A DNA stretch of 5,535 nucleotides from positions 1 to 5,535 of the forward strand of contig CAITQY010000436.1 of NCBI GenBank assembly GCA_903894655.1, in the 5' to 3' direction. Source of the stretch: an uncultured Gemmatimonadota bacterium (lineage in GTDB: Bacteria > Gemmatimonadota > Gemmatimonadetes > Gemmatimonadales > Gemmatimonadaceae). The position numbers and the translations under genes are program-made. Positions 1 to 5,524 of this stretch are shown here, one piece after another (position 1 is the first letter of the stretch; each line of letters starts with the position of its first letter). The notes under the pieces were generated by a model. That model made no database searches, was not told where the DNA came from, and was given only the letters and a program-made list of their open reading frames with translations.

Positions 1-845
1 AGTTCTACGACAAGGCCGGCAAGCTGTTGGCCACCGTAGCGAGCACCGATACGAATCCCACGCCCGCGGCGGGCGGCCCTGGTGGTGGACGTGGCTTCGG
101 TGCTGCGGCCCCGGCCAAGCCGAGCAATCGGAAGGGCGTGAACCGCTACACGTGGACCATGCGTCACCCCGACGCGACGACGTTCCGCGGCATGATTTTG
201 TGGGGCGGACGTGGTACCGGCCCGTCGATGGCGCCGGGCACGTATAGCGTGAAGATGACCGCCGGCAGCGCGGCGCCGGTGCAGTACACGTTCGAAGTGC
301 AGCCCGATCCGCGCGCTGAGGCCACGGTGGCCGATCTCGTGGAGCAGACGCGGATGGCGCTGCAGGTGCGCGACCGCATGAGCGACGCCAACAAGGGCGT
401 GATCGAGATTCGCAATCTCAAGAGCGACGTGACTGATCGCACGGCGAAGATGACCGCGAACACCGCGTTTGCGCCGTTGGCGAAGAAGTTCGCGGATTCG
501 TTGAGTGCCGTGGAAGACTCGGTGTATCAGACGAAGAATCAGTCGGGACAGGACCCGCTGAACTTCCCGATCCGACTCAACAATCAGTTCTCGAGTTTGC
601 TGAGCTTCGTGTCGAGCGGCGAGCGCCGTCCGCCCAAGCAGGCGTACGATGTGCTGGCCGTGTTGAACCCGAAGCTCGACCTGCAGATGACGCGGATGGA
701 GCGCATCATTGCCGCGGACCTGCCGAAGATCAACGCGATGTTGAAGGCGGCGGGACTGCCGGAGATCACGCGGAGCAAGGTGGAGAAGGGCGGACCTGGT
801 GCGGCACAGCCGGTGTTTGTGCCGGACGCGGAGTTTGACCGGTAG
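1..845 (+). CDS. C-terminal part of a VPS10/BNR-repeat (sortilin-like) secreted protein, 5' end outside window
   Basis: The reading frame is open from the window edge (first full codon at position 3, TTC) to TAG at 843-845, so about 280 residues of a larger protein are visible and the true start lies upstream. TTG at 27 is only the first start-like codon and is unlikely to be the real start. Visible order: a Gly/Pro/Ala-rich linker, then a beta-rich segment with NRYTWTMRHPDA, FRGMILWGG and APGTYSVKM, then a helical tail with VRDRMSDANKGV, VYQTKNQSGQDPLNFPIRLNNQ and a Leu-rich end. From family knowledge, this order matches the C-terminus of large bacterial VPS10/BNR beta-propeller proteins often annotated as glycosyl hydrolases: an Ig/FlgD-like sandwich followed by a helical bundle. 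The propeller itself is not in the window. Activity and substrate are unknown; such proteins are usually exported. It is separated from the downstream genes by a strong terminator, so it is probably a different transcription unit. Confidence 0.8.
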   Translation, partial: FYDKAGKLLATVASTDTNPTPAAGGPGGGRGFGAAAPAKPSNRKGVNRYTWTMRHPDATTFRGMILWGGRGTGPSMAPGTYSVKMTAGSAAPVQYTFEVQPDPRAEATVADLVEQTRMALQVRDRMSDANKGVIEIRNLKSDVTDRTAKMTANTAFAPLAKKFADSLSAVEDSVYQTKNQSGQDPLNFPIRLNNQFSSLLSFVSSGERRPPKQAYDVLAVLNPKLDLQMTRMERIIAADLPKINAMLKAAGLPEITRSKVEKGGPGAAQPVFVPDAEFDR

Positions 846-865
846 GGATTGAGTACATGGAAATG

Positions 866-904
866 ACAACGCCCGGTCGACTTGGAGAGTCGACCGGGCG
901 TTGT
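866..904 (+). terminator. Strong stem-loop terminator after the VPS10-like gene
   Basis: A perfect 17-bp inverted repeat has its left arm at 866-882 and right arm at 888-904, around a 5-nt loop (TGGAG). It starts 20 nt after the TAG at 843-845. The stem is very GC-rich in its middle (GCCCGGTCGAC) and ends in TTGTTGT, a broken T tract rather than a clean run. Position and symmetry fit intrinsic termination of the upstream gene. No gene points toward it from the right, so bidirectional action need not be assumed. Confidence 0.85.
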
Positions 905-1023
905 TGTACGCGGGTCCCGGAATGTGGGGGGCGGTCCGCCTACCGACTCGTGACCATCCCGACGGGCAGGTCTTCGTCGCGCAACATCCTGACGCCAGCG
1001 CACGACATCGACGCAAATTGCAC

Positions 1024-1040
1024 CACCTGAGGGTCAGGTG
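1024..1040 (+). promoter_or_regulatory. Inverted repeat covering the RBS and GTG start of membrane protein A
   Basis: CACCTGA (1024-1030) and TCAGGTG (1034-1040) are perfect complements around GGG. The 3' arm ends exactly on the proposed GTG start (1038-1040), and the Shine-Dalgarno-like GAGGG (1029-1033) lies in the stem and loop. In mRNA this would be a compact 7-bp hairpin hiding both the ribosome binding site and the start codon; as DNA it could be a short operator. Alternatively GTG 1038 is not the start: ATG 1065 is in frame and has GGAG at 1050-1053. Confidence 0.45.
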
Positions 1041-2186
1041 TCCGCACCCGGAGTTATCTTGACCATGATGCCTGCGAGCGCCCCGCCATCCGGACCTACG
1101 TTTCTTCGCCGACCGGAAGTCCGCGGCGCACTGCTGGTGGGCGCGCTGGCGTTGCTGCTGGCGTTGCTGCGGGCACATCGTGCCACGTGGCCCACCGACC
1201 TCGATCAGTGGTACTTCGCGGGCCGAGCGATGCTGCAGGGCCGGAGCCCGTATGACGCGGTGGGACCGACCCGAGAGTTTCAGTGGAGCTGGCGGCTCAA
1301 CTATCCGCTGTCCACCGTGATCTTCACCCTGCCGCTGACGCTGCTGTCCGTCCCGGTGGCGCGAATCGTGTTCAGCGTGCTCGGCGGCGGCGTGCTCGGC
1401 TATGCCTTGGGGAAAGACGCATTCCGGCGTGTCGGCGCCGTGCTCAGCGCGGCGTTCCTGATCGCCGTCTTTCGCAACCAGTGGTCGCCCTTCTACACCG
1501 CCGCCTGGTTTGTGCCCCTCGCCGCGCTGTTGCTCGCCGCGAAGCCCAACATGGCGGTGGCATTCGTCGCCGGCGTACGCAGTTGGCGGCAGTTTCGCTG
1601 GATCGTAGGCATCGGGCTGGCGATTGGTGTCGCGAGCCTGATCGCCCGGCCCGCCTGGCCGCTCGAATGGCTCATGTCGCTACGCGAGATGCCGCGCGTG
1701 GTGTCCCCGATCATGCGGCCGTTCGGATTTCTGTACGCGCTCGCGCTGCTCAAGTGGCGCCGCCCGGAGGCGCGTCTGTTTTTTGCGCTCGTTTGCGTAC
1801 CGCAGACACCGAGCCTGTACGATCTGCTGCCGCTGTTCATCGTGACTCGCAGCACGCGCGAGGTACTGGTGCTGTCGCTGCTCACCCATGTGCTCTTCTT
1901 TACGATTGCCGCGCTGGGACCGTTCGTAGACTTCAATGCCTATGCCCATCGACTTGGCGAGCTGTCGATCGTGGTCTACCTGCCGGTGCTGTTCATGCTA
2001 CTCAGACGCCCGAACGCACTGGATGAGGCCGCGGTCGCGGCCACAGCCAGCACACCGACGGGCTTCCCAGCAGGCCTCCGGGCGCGCATTGAAGCCGCCG
2101 CGCGGTTGGACGTGCTGCTCTTGCTGGCGAACGCGGTGGCGGCGATCCTCTTCGTGTGGTTCACCACCACGACGAACGGGGGCTGA
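1038..2186 (+). CDS. Polytopic membrane protein A, GT87/DUF2029-like (GT-C fold) putative glycosyltransferase
   Basis: 382 residues with roughly ten hydrophobic segments, the first at about 30-46. Motifs shared with the two paralogs in this window: D54 followed by AGRAMLQGRSPY (61-72), YP at 89-90, NQWSP (147-151), AAKP (167-170), P204 with W206 and W211, WRRPEARL (240-247), VPQ (254-256) and YDLLPL (261-266). Family knowledge: in GT87/DUF2029 enzymes such as mycobacterial PimE, an early extracytoplasmic Asp is catalytic and a G-x-x-P-Y motif follows it; D54 is my candidate. These enzymes move sugars from polyprenyl-phosphate donors on the outer face of the membrane. The donor and acceptor here are unknown. 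Oddities: the G-Q-W of the paralogs is N-Q-W here, and a linker (about 324-356) plus an extra hydrophobic segment (357-376) are absent from the paralogs. Start GTG 1038 has GAGGG four bases upstream; ATG 1065 (codon 10) is a fair alternative. It converges on protein B, leaving 7 nt between stops. Confidence 0.7.
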   Translation: MSAPGVILTMMPASAPPSGPTFLRRPEVRGALLVGALALLLALLRAHRATWPTDLDQWYFAGRAMLQGRSPYDAVGPTREFQWSWRLNYPLSTVIFTLPLTLLSVPVARIVFSVLGGGVLGYALGKDAFRRVGAVLSAAFLIAVFRNQWSPFYTAAWFVPLAALLLAAKPNMAVAFVAGVRSWRQFRWIVGIGLAIGVASLIARPAWPLEWLMSLREMPRVVSPIMRPFGFLYALALLKWRRPEARLFFALVCVPQTPSLYDLLPLFIVTRSTREVLVLSLLTHVLFFTIAALGPFVDFNAYAHRLGELSIVVYLPVLFMLLRRPNALDEAAVAATASTPTGFPAGLRARIEAAARLDVLLLLANAVAAILFVWFTTTTNGG

Positions 2187-2193
2187 CGAACGC

Positions 2194-3177
2194 CTACGGG
2201 TCCGCTTCTTGGGTGGTTGCCGCCGGCGCTGCGTCTTGTCCCTCGCCGTTCTGCATGTCGGCATCCTCTTCCCTGGGCGGCAGCATGAGCAGGATCACCA
2301 GCGCCGGCAGGTAGATGGTGAACAGGACCCATGGCACAGCGATCTCGTTTTGTTTCGGCGACACGCTGTGCGGGAACCACGCGAGGTACCCCACCCAGCT
2401 GCAGGCGGTGAGGGCGAGCGAGCGCCAGCCGGTGCTTGGTACGAGCCAGAGCAGGAGTTGCTCGTAGAAGACCGGCAACTGCGGTACGAGCGCCAGCGCC
2501 ATGAAGAGTCTTCCCTCTCTCCGCCGCCAACGCAGGAGCGCGAGGAACAGGAAGGAGCCCATGATCGTGAGCGCCGGTCCGCGATAGCGCTGCGTACTGG
2601 GCATGGCGGCGCGCCAATCCGACAGCCACGATGGTTGGACGACGAATGCGAGCGCGACGACGACGGTGCCGCCGATGACGCCACGCCACGTCGGACGGTA
2701 GAGCCACGCCGCAAGGCCGGTCGTCGGCTTTCCCGCCAGGATGAACTGCAGCGCCGGGGTCAGCGCACTCGCGGTAATGATCGGCGACCACTGACCGAGG
2801 ATGGCGGCGTGCACGAACGGCGCACTGGCGAAGAGCCACAAGCGATGCGGTGCGCTGCCCAGTATGCCCCACGCGAGCAGCGCCGACGATAAACCGATGA
2901 ACAGCCCACCGGCGACTTCGGGGCGCAGCGGCGCGAAGGGGAGGGCGAGAATCGCCGCCGGCAGCGGATAGAAGAGCCCCGCGTTGAACGGGTACGCGCC
3001 CACCGCCTGGATCACCTGATACGGGTCGTGCCCGTCCAGGAGCGCGCGCGCGGCCCGCCACGGATACGAGAAGTCCTTGGCCAGCTGTGCGGGATGGAAC
3101 TTCATCGCGAAGTACGCAAGACTGCCGCCCCAGCCGCCGAAGACGAGCGAGATGATCACGCGTGCGGCCGGGGTCAC
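2194..3177 (-). CDS. Polytopic membrane protein B, GT87/DUF2029-like (GT-C fold) putative glycosyltransferase
   Basis: 327 residues, stop TAG at 2194-2196 on the minus strand. It is a paralog of proteins A and C and closest to C: both have KDF/RDF-x-YPWR-x-ARALL-x-G-x-DPY (here 34-53), then YPL (70-72), GQWSPI (128-133), AGKP (148-151), YRPT (160-163), QPSW (181-184), WRRREGRL (217-224), VPQ (231-233) and YEQLLL (238-243). D35 aligns with the presumed catalytic Asp of the GT87 family. Around nine or ten membrane segments are visible, the first at 6-24. The C-terminus after the last hydrophobic segment (282-300) is a hydrophilic, acidic tail (PREEDAD... to TTQEADP), not seen in the paralogs. 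GTG 3177 is the first start codon after an in-frame stop, but no Shine-Dalgarno precedes it; it overlaps the TGA of a short upstream ORF, so translational coupling is possible. Internal GTG (codon 7) and ATG (codon 25) exist; the ATG would remove most of the first membrane segment. Confidence 0.7.
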   Translation of the reverse strand: MTPAARVIISLVFGGWGGSLAYFAMKFHPAQLAKDFSYPWRAARALLDGHDPYQVIQAVGAYPFNAGLFYPLPAAILALPFAPLRPEVAGGLFIGLSSALLAWGILGSAPHRLWLFASAPFVHAAILGQWSPIITASALTPALQFILAGKPTTGLAAWLYRPTWRGVIGGTVVVALAFVVQPSWLSDWRAAMPSTQRYRGPALTIMGSFLFLALLRWRRREGRLFMALALVPQLPVFYEQLLLWLVPSTGWRSLALTACSWVGYLAWFPHSVSPKQNEIAVPWVLFTIYLPALVILLMLPPREEDADMQNGEGQDAAPAATTQEADP

Positions 3178-3206
3178 CGGCGCGTCAGCGAGGGAAGCCA
3201 GCCCAT
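3174..3206 (-). promoter_or_regulatory. Candidate leader minicistron (10 codons) coupled to protein B
   Basis: On the minus strand, ATG at 3206-3204 follows GGAAGAGG (plus-strand positions 3211-3218) with a 4-nt gap, a much better ribosome binding site than protein B has. It encodes MGWLPSLTRR and stops at TGA (3176-3174), which overlaps the GTG start of protein B (3177-3175) as GTGA. An in-frame upstream ATG at 3257-3255 would make a 27-residue version. The arrangement fits translational coupling, but such short ORFs arise by chance, and no conservation can be shown here. Confidence 0.3.
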
Positions 3207-3249
3207 CAGGCCTCTTCCACCCCCCGCAGGGATGTGAGTACGGCGTCGA

Positions 3250-3273
3250 TCGTGCATATCGGAGGATGCACGA
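3250..3273. promoter_or_regulatory. 8-bp inverted repeat in the divergent intergenic region (possible operator)
   Basis: TCGTGCAT (3250-3257) and ATGCACGA (3266-3273) are perfectly complementary around an 8-nt spacer (ATCGGAGG). The element lies between the divergently transcribed protein B and methyltransferase genes, 73 nt from the former start and 172 nt from the latter. Two half-sites whose centres are 16 nt apart suit a dimeric DNA-binding regulator; an RNA hairpin is also possible. There is no T tract, so a terminator is unlikely. No regulator gene is in the window. Confidence 0.35.
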
Positions 3274-3313
3274 GATCGGACGATGGCGTCAACGGCTGGA
3301 GCTCGCGTCGTCA

Positions 3314-3363
3314 GGTTGGCCTCCCGGTGGTGCGCTCCGCCGCTTCATATTCAACTATCCCGA
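3314..3363 (+). repeat. Dispersed intergenic repeat, copy 1
   Basis: Aligns without gaps to 4419-4468. From 3317 to 3363, 40 of 47 bases match, the best block being CGCTTCATA-y-TCAAC-k-ATCCCGA (3341-3363). Mismatches are at 3324, 3329, 3332, 3336, 3340, 3350 and 3356. It lies 81 nt upstream of the methyltransferase ATG and in the same orientation relative to the next + strand gene as copy 2. It is not part of any gene I would call. Its origin is unknown: regulatory module, degenerate mobile or repetitive element, or coding relic. Confidence 0.65.
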
Positions 3364-3434
3364 CCGCCGATCAGCGGCGAGCAGCGATCCTCAGTGCTCA
3401 CCTGATTCGCGACCAGACTCGGGACACTTCCCAC

Positions 3435-3440
3435 GGAAGG
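3435..3440 (+). promoter_or_regulatory. Ribosome binding site of the methyltransferase
   Basis: GGAAGG at 3435-3440 is followed by GGCA and then ATG at 3445. The purine run is close to a Shine-Dalgarno core and supports this ATG as the start. Confidence 0.55.
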
Positions 3441-3444
3441 GGCA

Positions 3445-4239
3445 ATGGGCACAAAGCACGACGTGCTGACCGAAGCGGAACTTGCGAGCTATAGCCTGAA
3501 CCCGGTCGTGGCCGATACGATCGCCACGTTTCGTGAGACGTCGGGCCTTGAGCCGTCGCAGATTCGGATCCTTGATTGGGGATGCGGTCGCGGCCGGTCA
3601 GTCGCGGTGCTTCGCGATCAGGGATATGACGCCTATGGCGTCGAGATCGATGAAGCGACCATGCGAAATGGCTTTGCGCTGTTCGAGAATCGGGGCTGGC
3701 AACCATCTCGTCTGCTCATGCTGCTGTCGGACCTGGAGGGAGTGCCGAACGGCTCGTTTCATCTCATTTTCTCGGAGCAGGTTTTCGAGCACGTGTTCGA
3801 CCTTGAGCACGCGGCCCGAGAACAGGCGCGTCTGACGAGGCCGGGCGGACTCGGTATACACTGTTTTCCCGGTGCGCTCGGCATTACGGAAGATCACCTG
3901 TTCATGCCCTGTGTTCATTGGCTACCCAAACGCACAATCCGACGGGCCGTCATCCAAGCGATGCTGGCACTCGGGAAAGGACCGGAGGGCGGCTGGATCG
4001 AGACACGCGGCAAGCCGCGGCGAGAGCAGGCGCAGGTCTACTATGAATATCTGAATCATCGTACGTACTACCGGGATACTGCCGCAATCTGCCGCCTGTT
4101 TCAGGCTCACGGGTTTACGGCCCGGTCCGAGGTTGCAGGGATGTCGACCCGAGCGCGGCGACTGCTCCCGTCCTATCTGCGCCGCAACGGTTTTCCGAAC
4201 AATGCGGTACGGTTGCATCTGATGAAACGCGAGTTGTGA
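3445..4239 (+). CDS. Class I SAM-dependent methyltransferase
   Basis: 264 residues, ATG to TGA. The Rossmann-type SAM fold is clear: motif I ILDWGCGRGRSV (42-53), the acidic end of beta-2 in YGVEID (64-69), the beta-4 region FHLIFSEQVFEHV (105-117) and the post-motif turn LTRPGG (130-135). This matches Methyltransf_11/23-type enzymes. The C-terminal half carries HLFMPCVHWLP (151-161), a Tyr-rich stretch YYEYLNHRTYY (199-209) and AHGF (221-224). That tail recalls methyltransferases found in polysaccharide and cell-envelope clusters, so a sugar or glycolipid acceptor is plausible but inferred; the substrate cannot be read from sequence. No membrane segment or signal peptide is seen, so it is cytoplasmic. 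It is flanked on both sides by non-coding regions of about 270 nt carrying the two copies of the dispersed repeat, diverges from protein B, and precedes protein C on the same strand. Third codon positions look less GC-biased by eye than in the membrane protein genes, a possible hint of separate acquisition. Confidence 0.9.
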   Translation: MGTKHDVLTEAELASYSLNPVVADTIATFRETSGLEPSQIRILDWGCGRGRSVAVLRDQGYDAYGVEIDEATMRNGFALFENRGWQPSRLLMLLSDLEGVPNGSFHLIFSEQVFEHVFDLEHAAREQARLTRPGGLGIHCFPGALGITEDHLFMPCVHWLPKRTIRRAVIQAMLALGKGPEGGWIETRGKPRREQAQVYYEYLNHRTYYRDTAAICRLFQAHGFTARSEVAGMSTRARRLLPSYLRRNGFPNNAVRLHLMKREL

Positions 4240-4254
4240 TCTGTTGCGGGCGCC

Positions 4255-4292
4255 GTTCGGCAGGCGCGGCGTCGTGTCGGCGATCGCCGAAC
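4255..4292 (+). other. Inverted repeats just after the methyltransferase (weak terminator candidate)
   Basis: GTTCGGC (4255-4261) pairs with GCCGAAC (4286-4292) across 24 nt, and within the second half TCGGCGATCGCCGA (4277-4290) is itself a perfect 14-bp palindrome. The site begins 16 nt after the methyltransferase stop. No T tract follows, so intrinsic termination is doubtful; it may be a protein-binding palindrome or simply a result of local CGATCG richness (CGATCG recurs at 4281 and 4298). Confidence 0.3.
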
Positions 4293-4418
4293 AGCAGCGA
4301 TCGCGGTGAATCGGTCCCGGCTGGTCACGATCCGGCGATCGGTGCGCCTGCCGTGGTCGGCGTTGATGGACCGCTGGCACTCGCGCTTGTGCAGGACCAG
4401 TCCTATGATCTCGATGGC

Positions 4419-4468
4419 GGCTGGCCTCTCGGTCGTACGCCCCGTCGCTTCATACTCAACGATCCCGA
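4419..4468 (+). repeat. Dispersed intergenic repeat, copy 2
   Basis: Partner of 3314-3363, offset by 1105 nt and in the same orientation, with 40 of 47 core positions identical (4422-4468). It lies 42 nt upstream of the GTG start of protein C. The rest of the 4240-4418 stretch does not align convincingly with the other intergenic region, although CGATGGCG followed by GGCTGG occurs just upstream of both copies with different spacing. On the minus strand it is part of a longer open frame (about 4565-4173), whereas copy 1 hits a stop soon after the repeat, so the frame is not evidently a shared gene. Confidence 0.65.
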
Positions 4469-4500
4469 GCAACCGACCGAGTGCCAAGCCGAAATTCAGC

Positions 4501-4505
4501 AGGGA
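4501..4505 (+). promoter_or_regulatory. Ribosome binding site deciding the start of protein C
   Basis: AGGGA at 4501-4505 is followed by TTGTC and then GTG at 4511. This is the best-placed Shine-Dalgarno-like sequence near the 5' end and favours GTG 4511 over GTG 4481 (ten codons earlier, no clear site) and ATG 4526. Confidence 0.5.
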
Positions 4506-4510
4506 TTGTC

Positions 4511-5524
4511 GTGAATTGGCGCGCGATGCTGCCCCCCTCAGACGGCATCTTTTCCGGCCGAGCACTCTCGCGGGCGGAACGAGTGCAGATCGCCGTCCTG
4601 ATCGGCGTTGCCGCGGCCGCCGTGACGTGGATCGCGTATCAACTGGTCCCCGATATGCTCGCGCGCGACTTCACCTATCCGTGGCGCGGTGCCCGTGCGC
4701 TGCTTGAGGGGCTCGACCCGTATCGCGAGATCCGTCCGGCGGGACCGCCCCCCAACGACATGTATTTCATGTATCCGCTCACCGCGGCCATGGCCGCGGT
4801 GCCGTTCGCGTGGCCGTCGGCGCAGGCGGGGGGAGCGATCTTCGCAGGGATTGGCGCAGGAGCGCTGGCATATGCACTGAGCGCCACGGCCGGCCTGCGT
4901 CATTTCTGGCTCTTTATGAGTCCCCCATTCGGACTGGCCGTCGTGCTCGGCCAGTGGTCACCGATTCTCACCGCGGCGGCACTGGCCTGGCCCCTCAGTT
5001 GGCTCTTGACGGCAAAGCCAACGATCGGCCTCCCGCTGTTTCTGTACCGGCCCACTAAACAGTCGGTCGCGCTCTGCACGCTGTTCGTCGCGATCAGTCT
5101 CGCGTGGCAGCCCATGTGGCCGATCGAGTGGTGGGAGGCGACGCGTACCGTGCAGGAGCACTACGCCCCAGCGCTCCGACCGTACGGGTTCGTGGCGCTC
5201 CTCGCGCTTGTCAAATGGCGTCGACCAGAGGCCCGACTGGTCGCCGGCATGGCGCTGGTCCCCCAAAACCTATATTTCTACGATCAGCTCCCATTGTTTC
5301 TCACCGCCACGTCGGGGCGGCGTACGCTGTTGCTGACGGTGTTGAGTTGGGTGGCGTGGATTGGTGCGCACGTCGGCTGTGCGACGCCTGTGTATTGCGG
5401 TCGTGAGGGAGAGACCTGGGTGATCCTGCTCCTGTACGTTCCGGCGGCAGCGATGTCGGTGCTGGATATCGAGACCATGAATCGATGGCGGGAGCGATGG
5501 GGGGCGTACCGTTCGCACCGCTGA
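4511..5524 (+). CDS. Polytopic membrane protein C, GT87/DUF2029-like (GT-C fold) putative glycosyltransferase
   Basis: 337 residues from GTG 4511, chosen for its ribosome binding site; GTG 4481 would add ten residues. The first hydrophobic segment (about 25-45) is followed by RDFTYPWRGARALLEGLDPY (52-71), with D53 matching the candidate catalytic Asp of GT87-type enzymes. Then come YPL (88-90), GQWSPI (147-152), TAKP (167-170), YRPT (179-182), QPMW (200-203), KWRRPEARL (235-243), VPQ (250-252) and YDQLPL (257-262), about nine membrane segments in all. The order and spacing match proteins A and B, so the three are paralogs; C is closer to B at the N-terminal motif and closer to A at WRRPEARL/YDxLPL. 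Predicted role: sugar transfer from a lipid-linked donor across the membrane; substrates unknown. Cys290 and Cys296 flank a loop before the last segment and are absent from the paralogs. The gene follows the methyltransferase on the same strand after 271 nt, so co-transcription is possible but not shown. Confidence 0.7.
   Translation: MNWRAMLPPSDGIFSGRALSRAERVQIAVLIGVAAAAVTWIAYQLVPDMLARDFTYPWRGARALLEGLDPYREIRPAGPPPNDMYFMYPLTAAMAAVPFAWPSAQAGGAIFAGIGAGALAYALSATAGLRHFWLFMSPPFGLAVVLGQWSPILTAAALAWPLSWLLTAKPTIGLPLFLYRPTKQSVALCTLFVAISLAWQPMWPIEWWEATRTVQEHYAPALRPYGFVALLALVKWRRPEARLVAGMALVPQNLYFYDQLPLFLTATSGRRTLLLTVLSWVAWIGAHVGCATPVYCGREGETWVILLLYVPAAAMSVLDIETMNRWRERWGAYRSHR
4780..4801. repeat. 22-bp perfect palindrome inside the protein C gene
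   Basis: The arm CACCGCGGCCA (4780-4790) is followed directly by its reverse complement TGGCCGCGGTG (4791-4801). It encodes T-A-A-M-A-A-V in the second hydrophobic region. The corresponding part of protein B (PAAILAL) does not have this symmetry. It is probably a by-product of Ala-rich membrane sequence with GC-ending codons, but it is long enough to form a cruciform or RNA hairpin. Confidence 0.5.

Noticed and set aside
1936..2892. 318-codon plus-strand open frame antisense to protein B.
   Set aside because: Extreme Arg/Ser/Gln/Glu composition with no domain or membrane pattern; it overlaps two genes with clear conserved motifs. It is a high-GC shadow frame.
1976..3061. 361-codon minus-strand frame overlapping proteins A and B.
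   Set aside because: Arg/Ala/Gly-rich with no recognisable motif, in a different frame from protein B, whose paralog-shared motifs define the true frame.
3077..3494. Two overlapping plus-strand frames (3077-3469 and 3162-3494) before the methyltransferase.
   Set aside because: They overlap protein B or the methyltransferase start, have shadow-like composition and no counterpart beyond the 50-bp repeat.
3349..4460. Integron attC sites around the methyltransferase: both repeat copies contain an RYYYAAC match (ATTCAAC at 3349-3355, ACTCAAC at 4454-4460).
   Set aside because: No GTTRRRY partner follows within the usual attC length in either copy, no attC-like stem is seen between, and no integrase is present. 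The single motif is short enough to occur by chance.
3178..4510. tRNA, riboswitch or CRISPR in the intergenic regions.
   Set aside because: No T-loop-like GGTTCGAATCC sequence, no regularly spaced short repeats, and no riboswitch core that I recognise; only the inverted repeats and the two-copy repeat are supported.
4236..4514. 92-codon plus-strand ORF starting at GTG overlapping the methyltransferase stop, possible coupled small gene.
   Set aside because: No ribosome binding site, no recognisable domain, and within the repeat the changes relative to copy 1 in this frame are mostly amino-acid-changing (P/L, G/R, A/T, L/P, F/L, Y/D), which argues against selection on this frame.
4173..4565. 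130-codon minus-strand open frame covering the methyltransferase end and the region after it.
   Set aside because: It overlaps the well-supported methyltransferase C-terminus, its product is Arg-rich like a GC-driven shadow frame, and the corresponding frame at copy 1 of the repeat is stopped. Only the repeat itself is kept.
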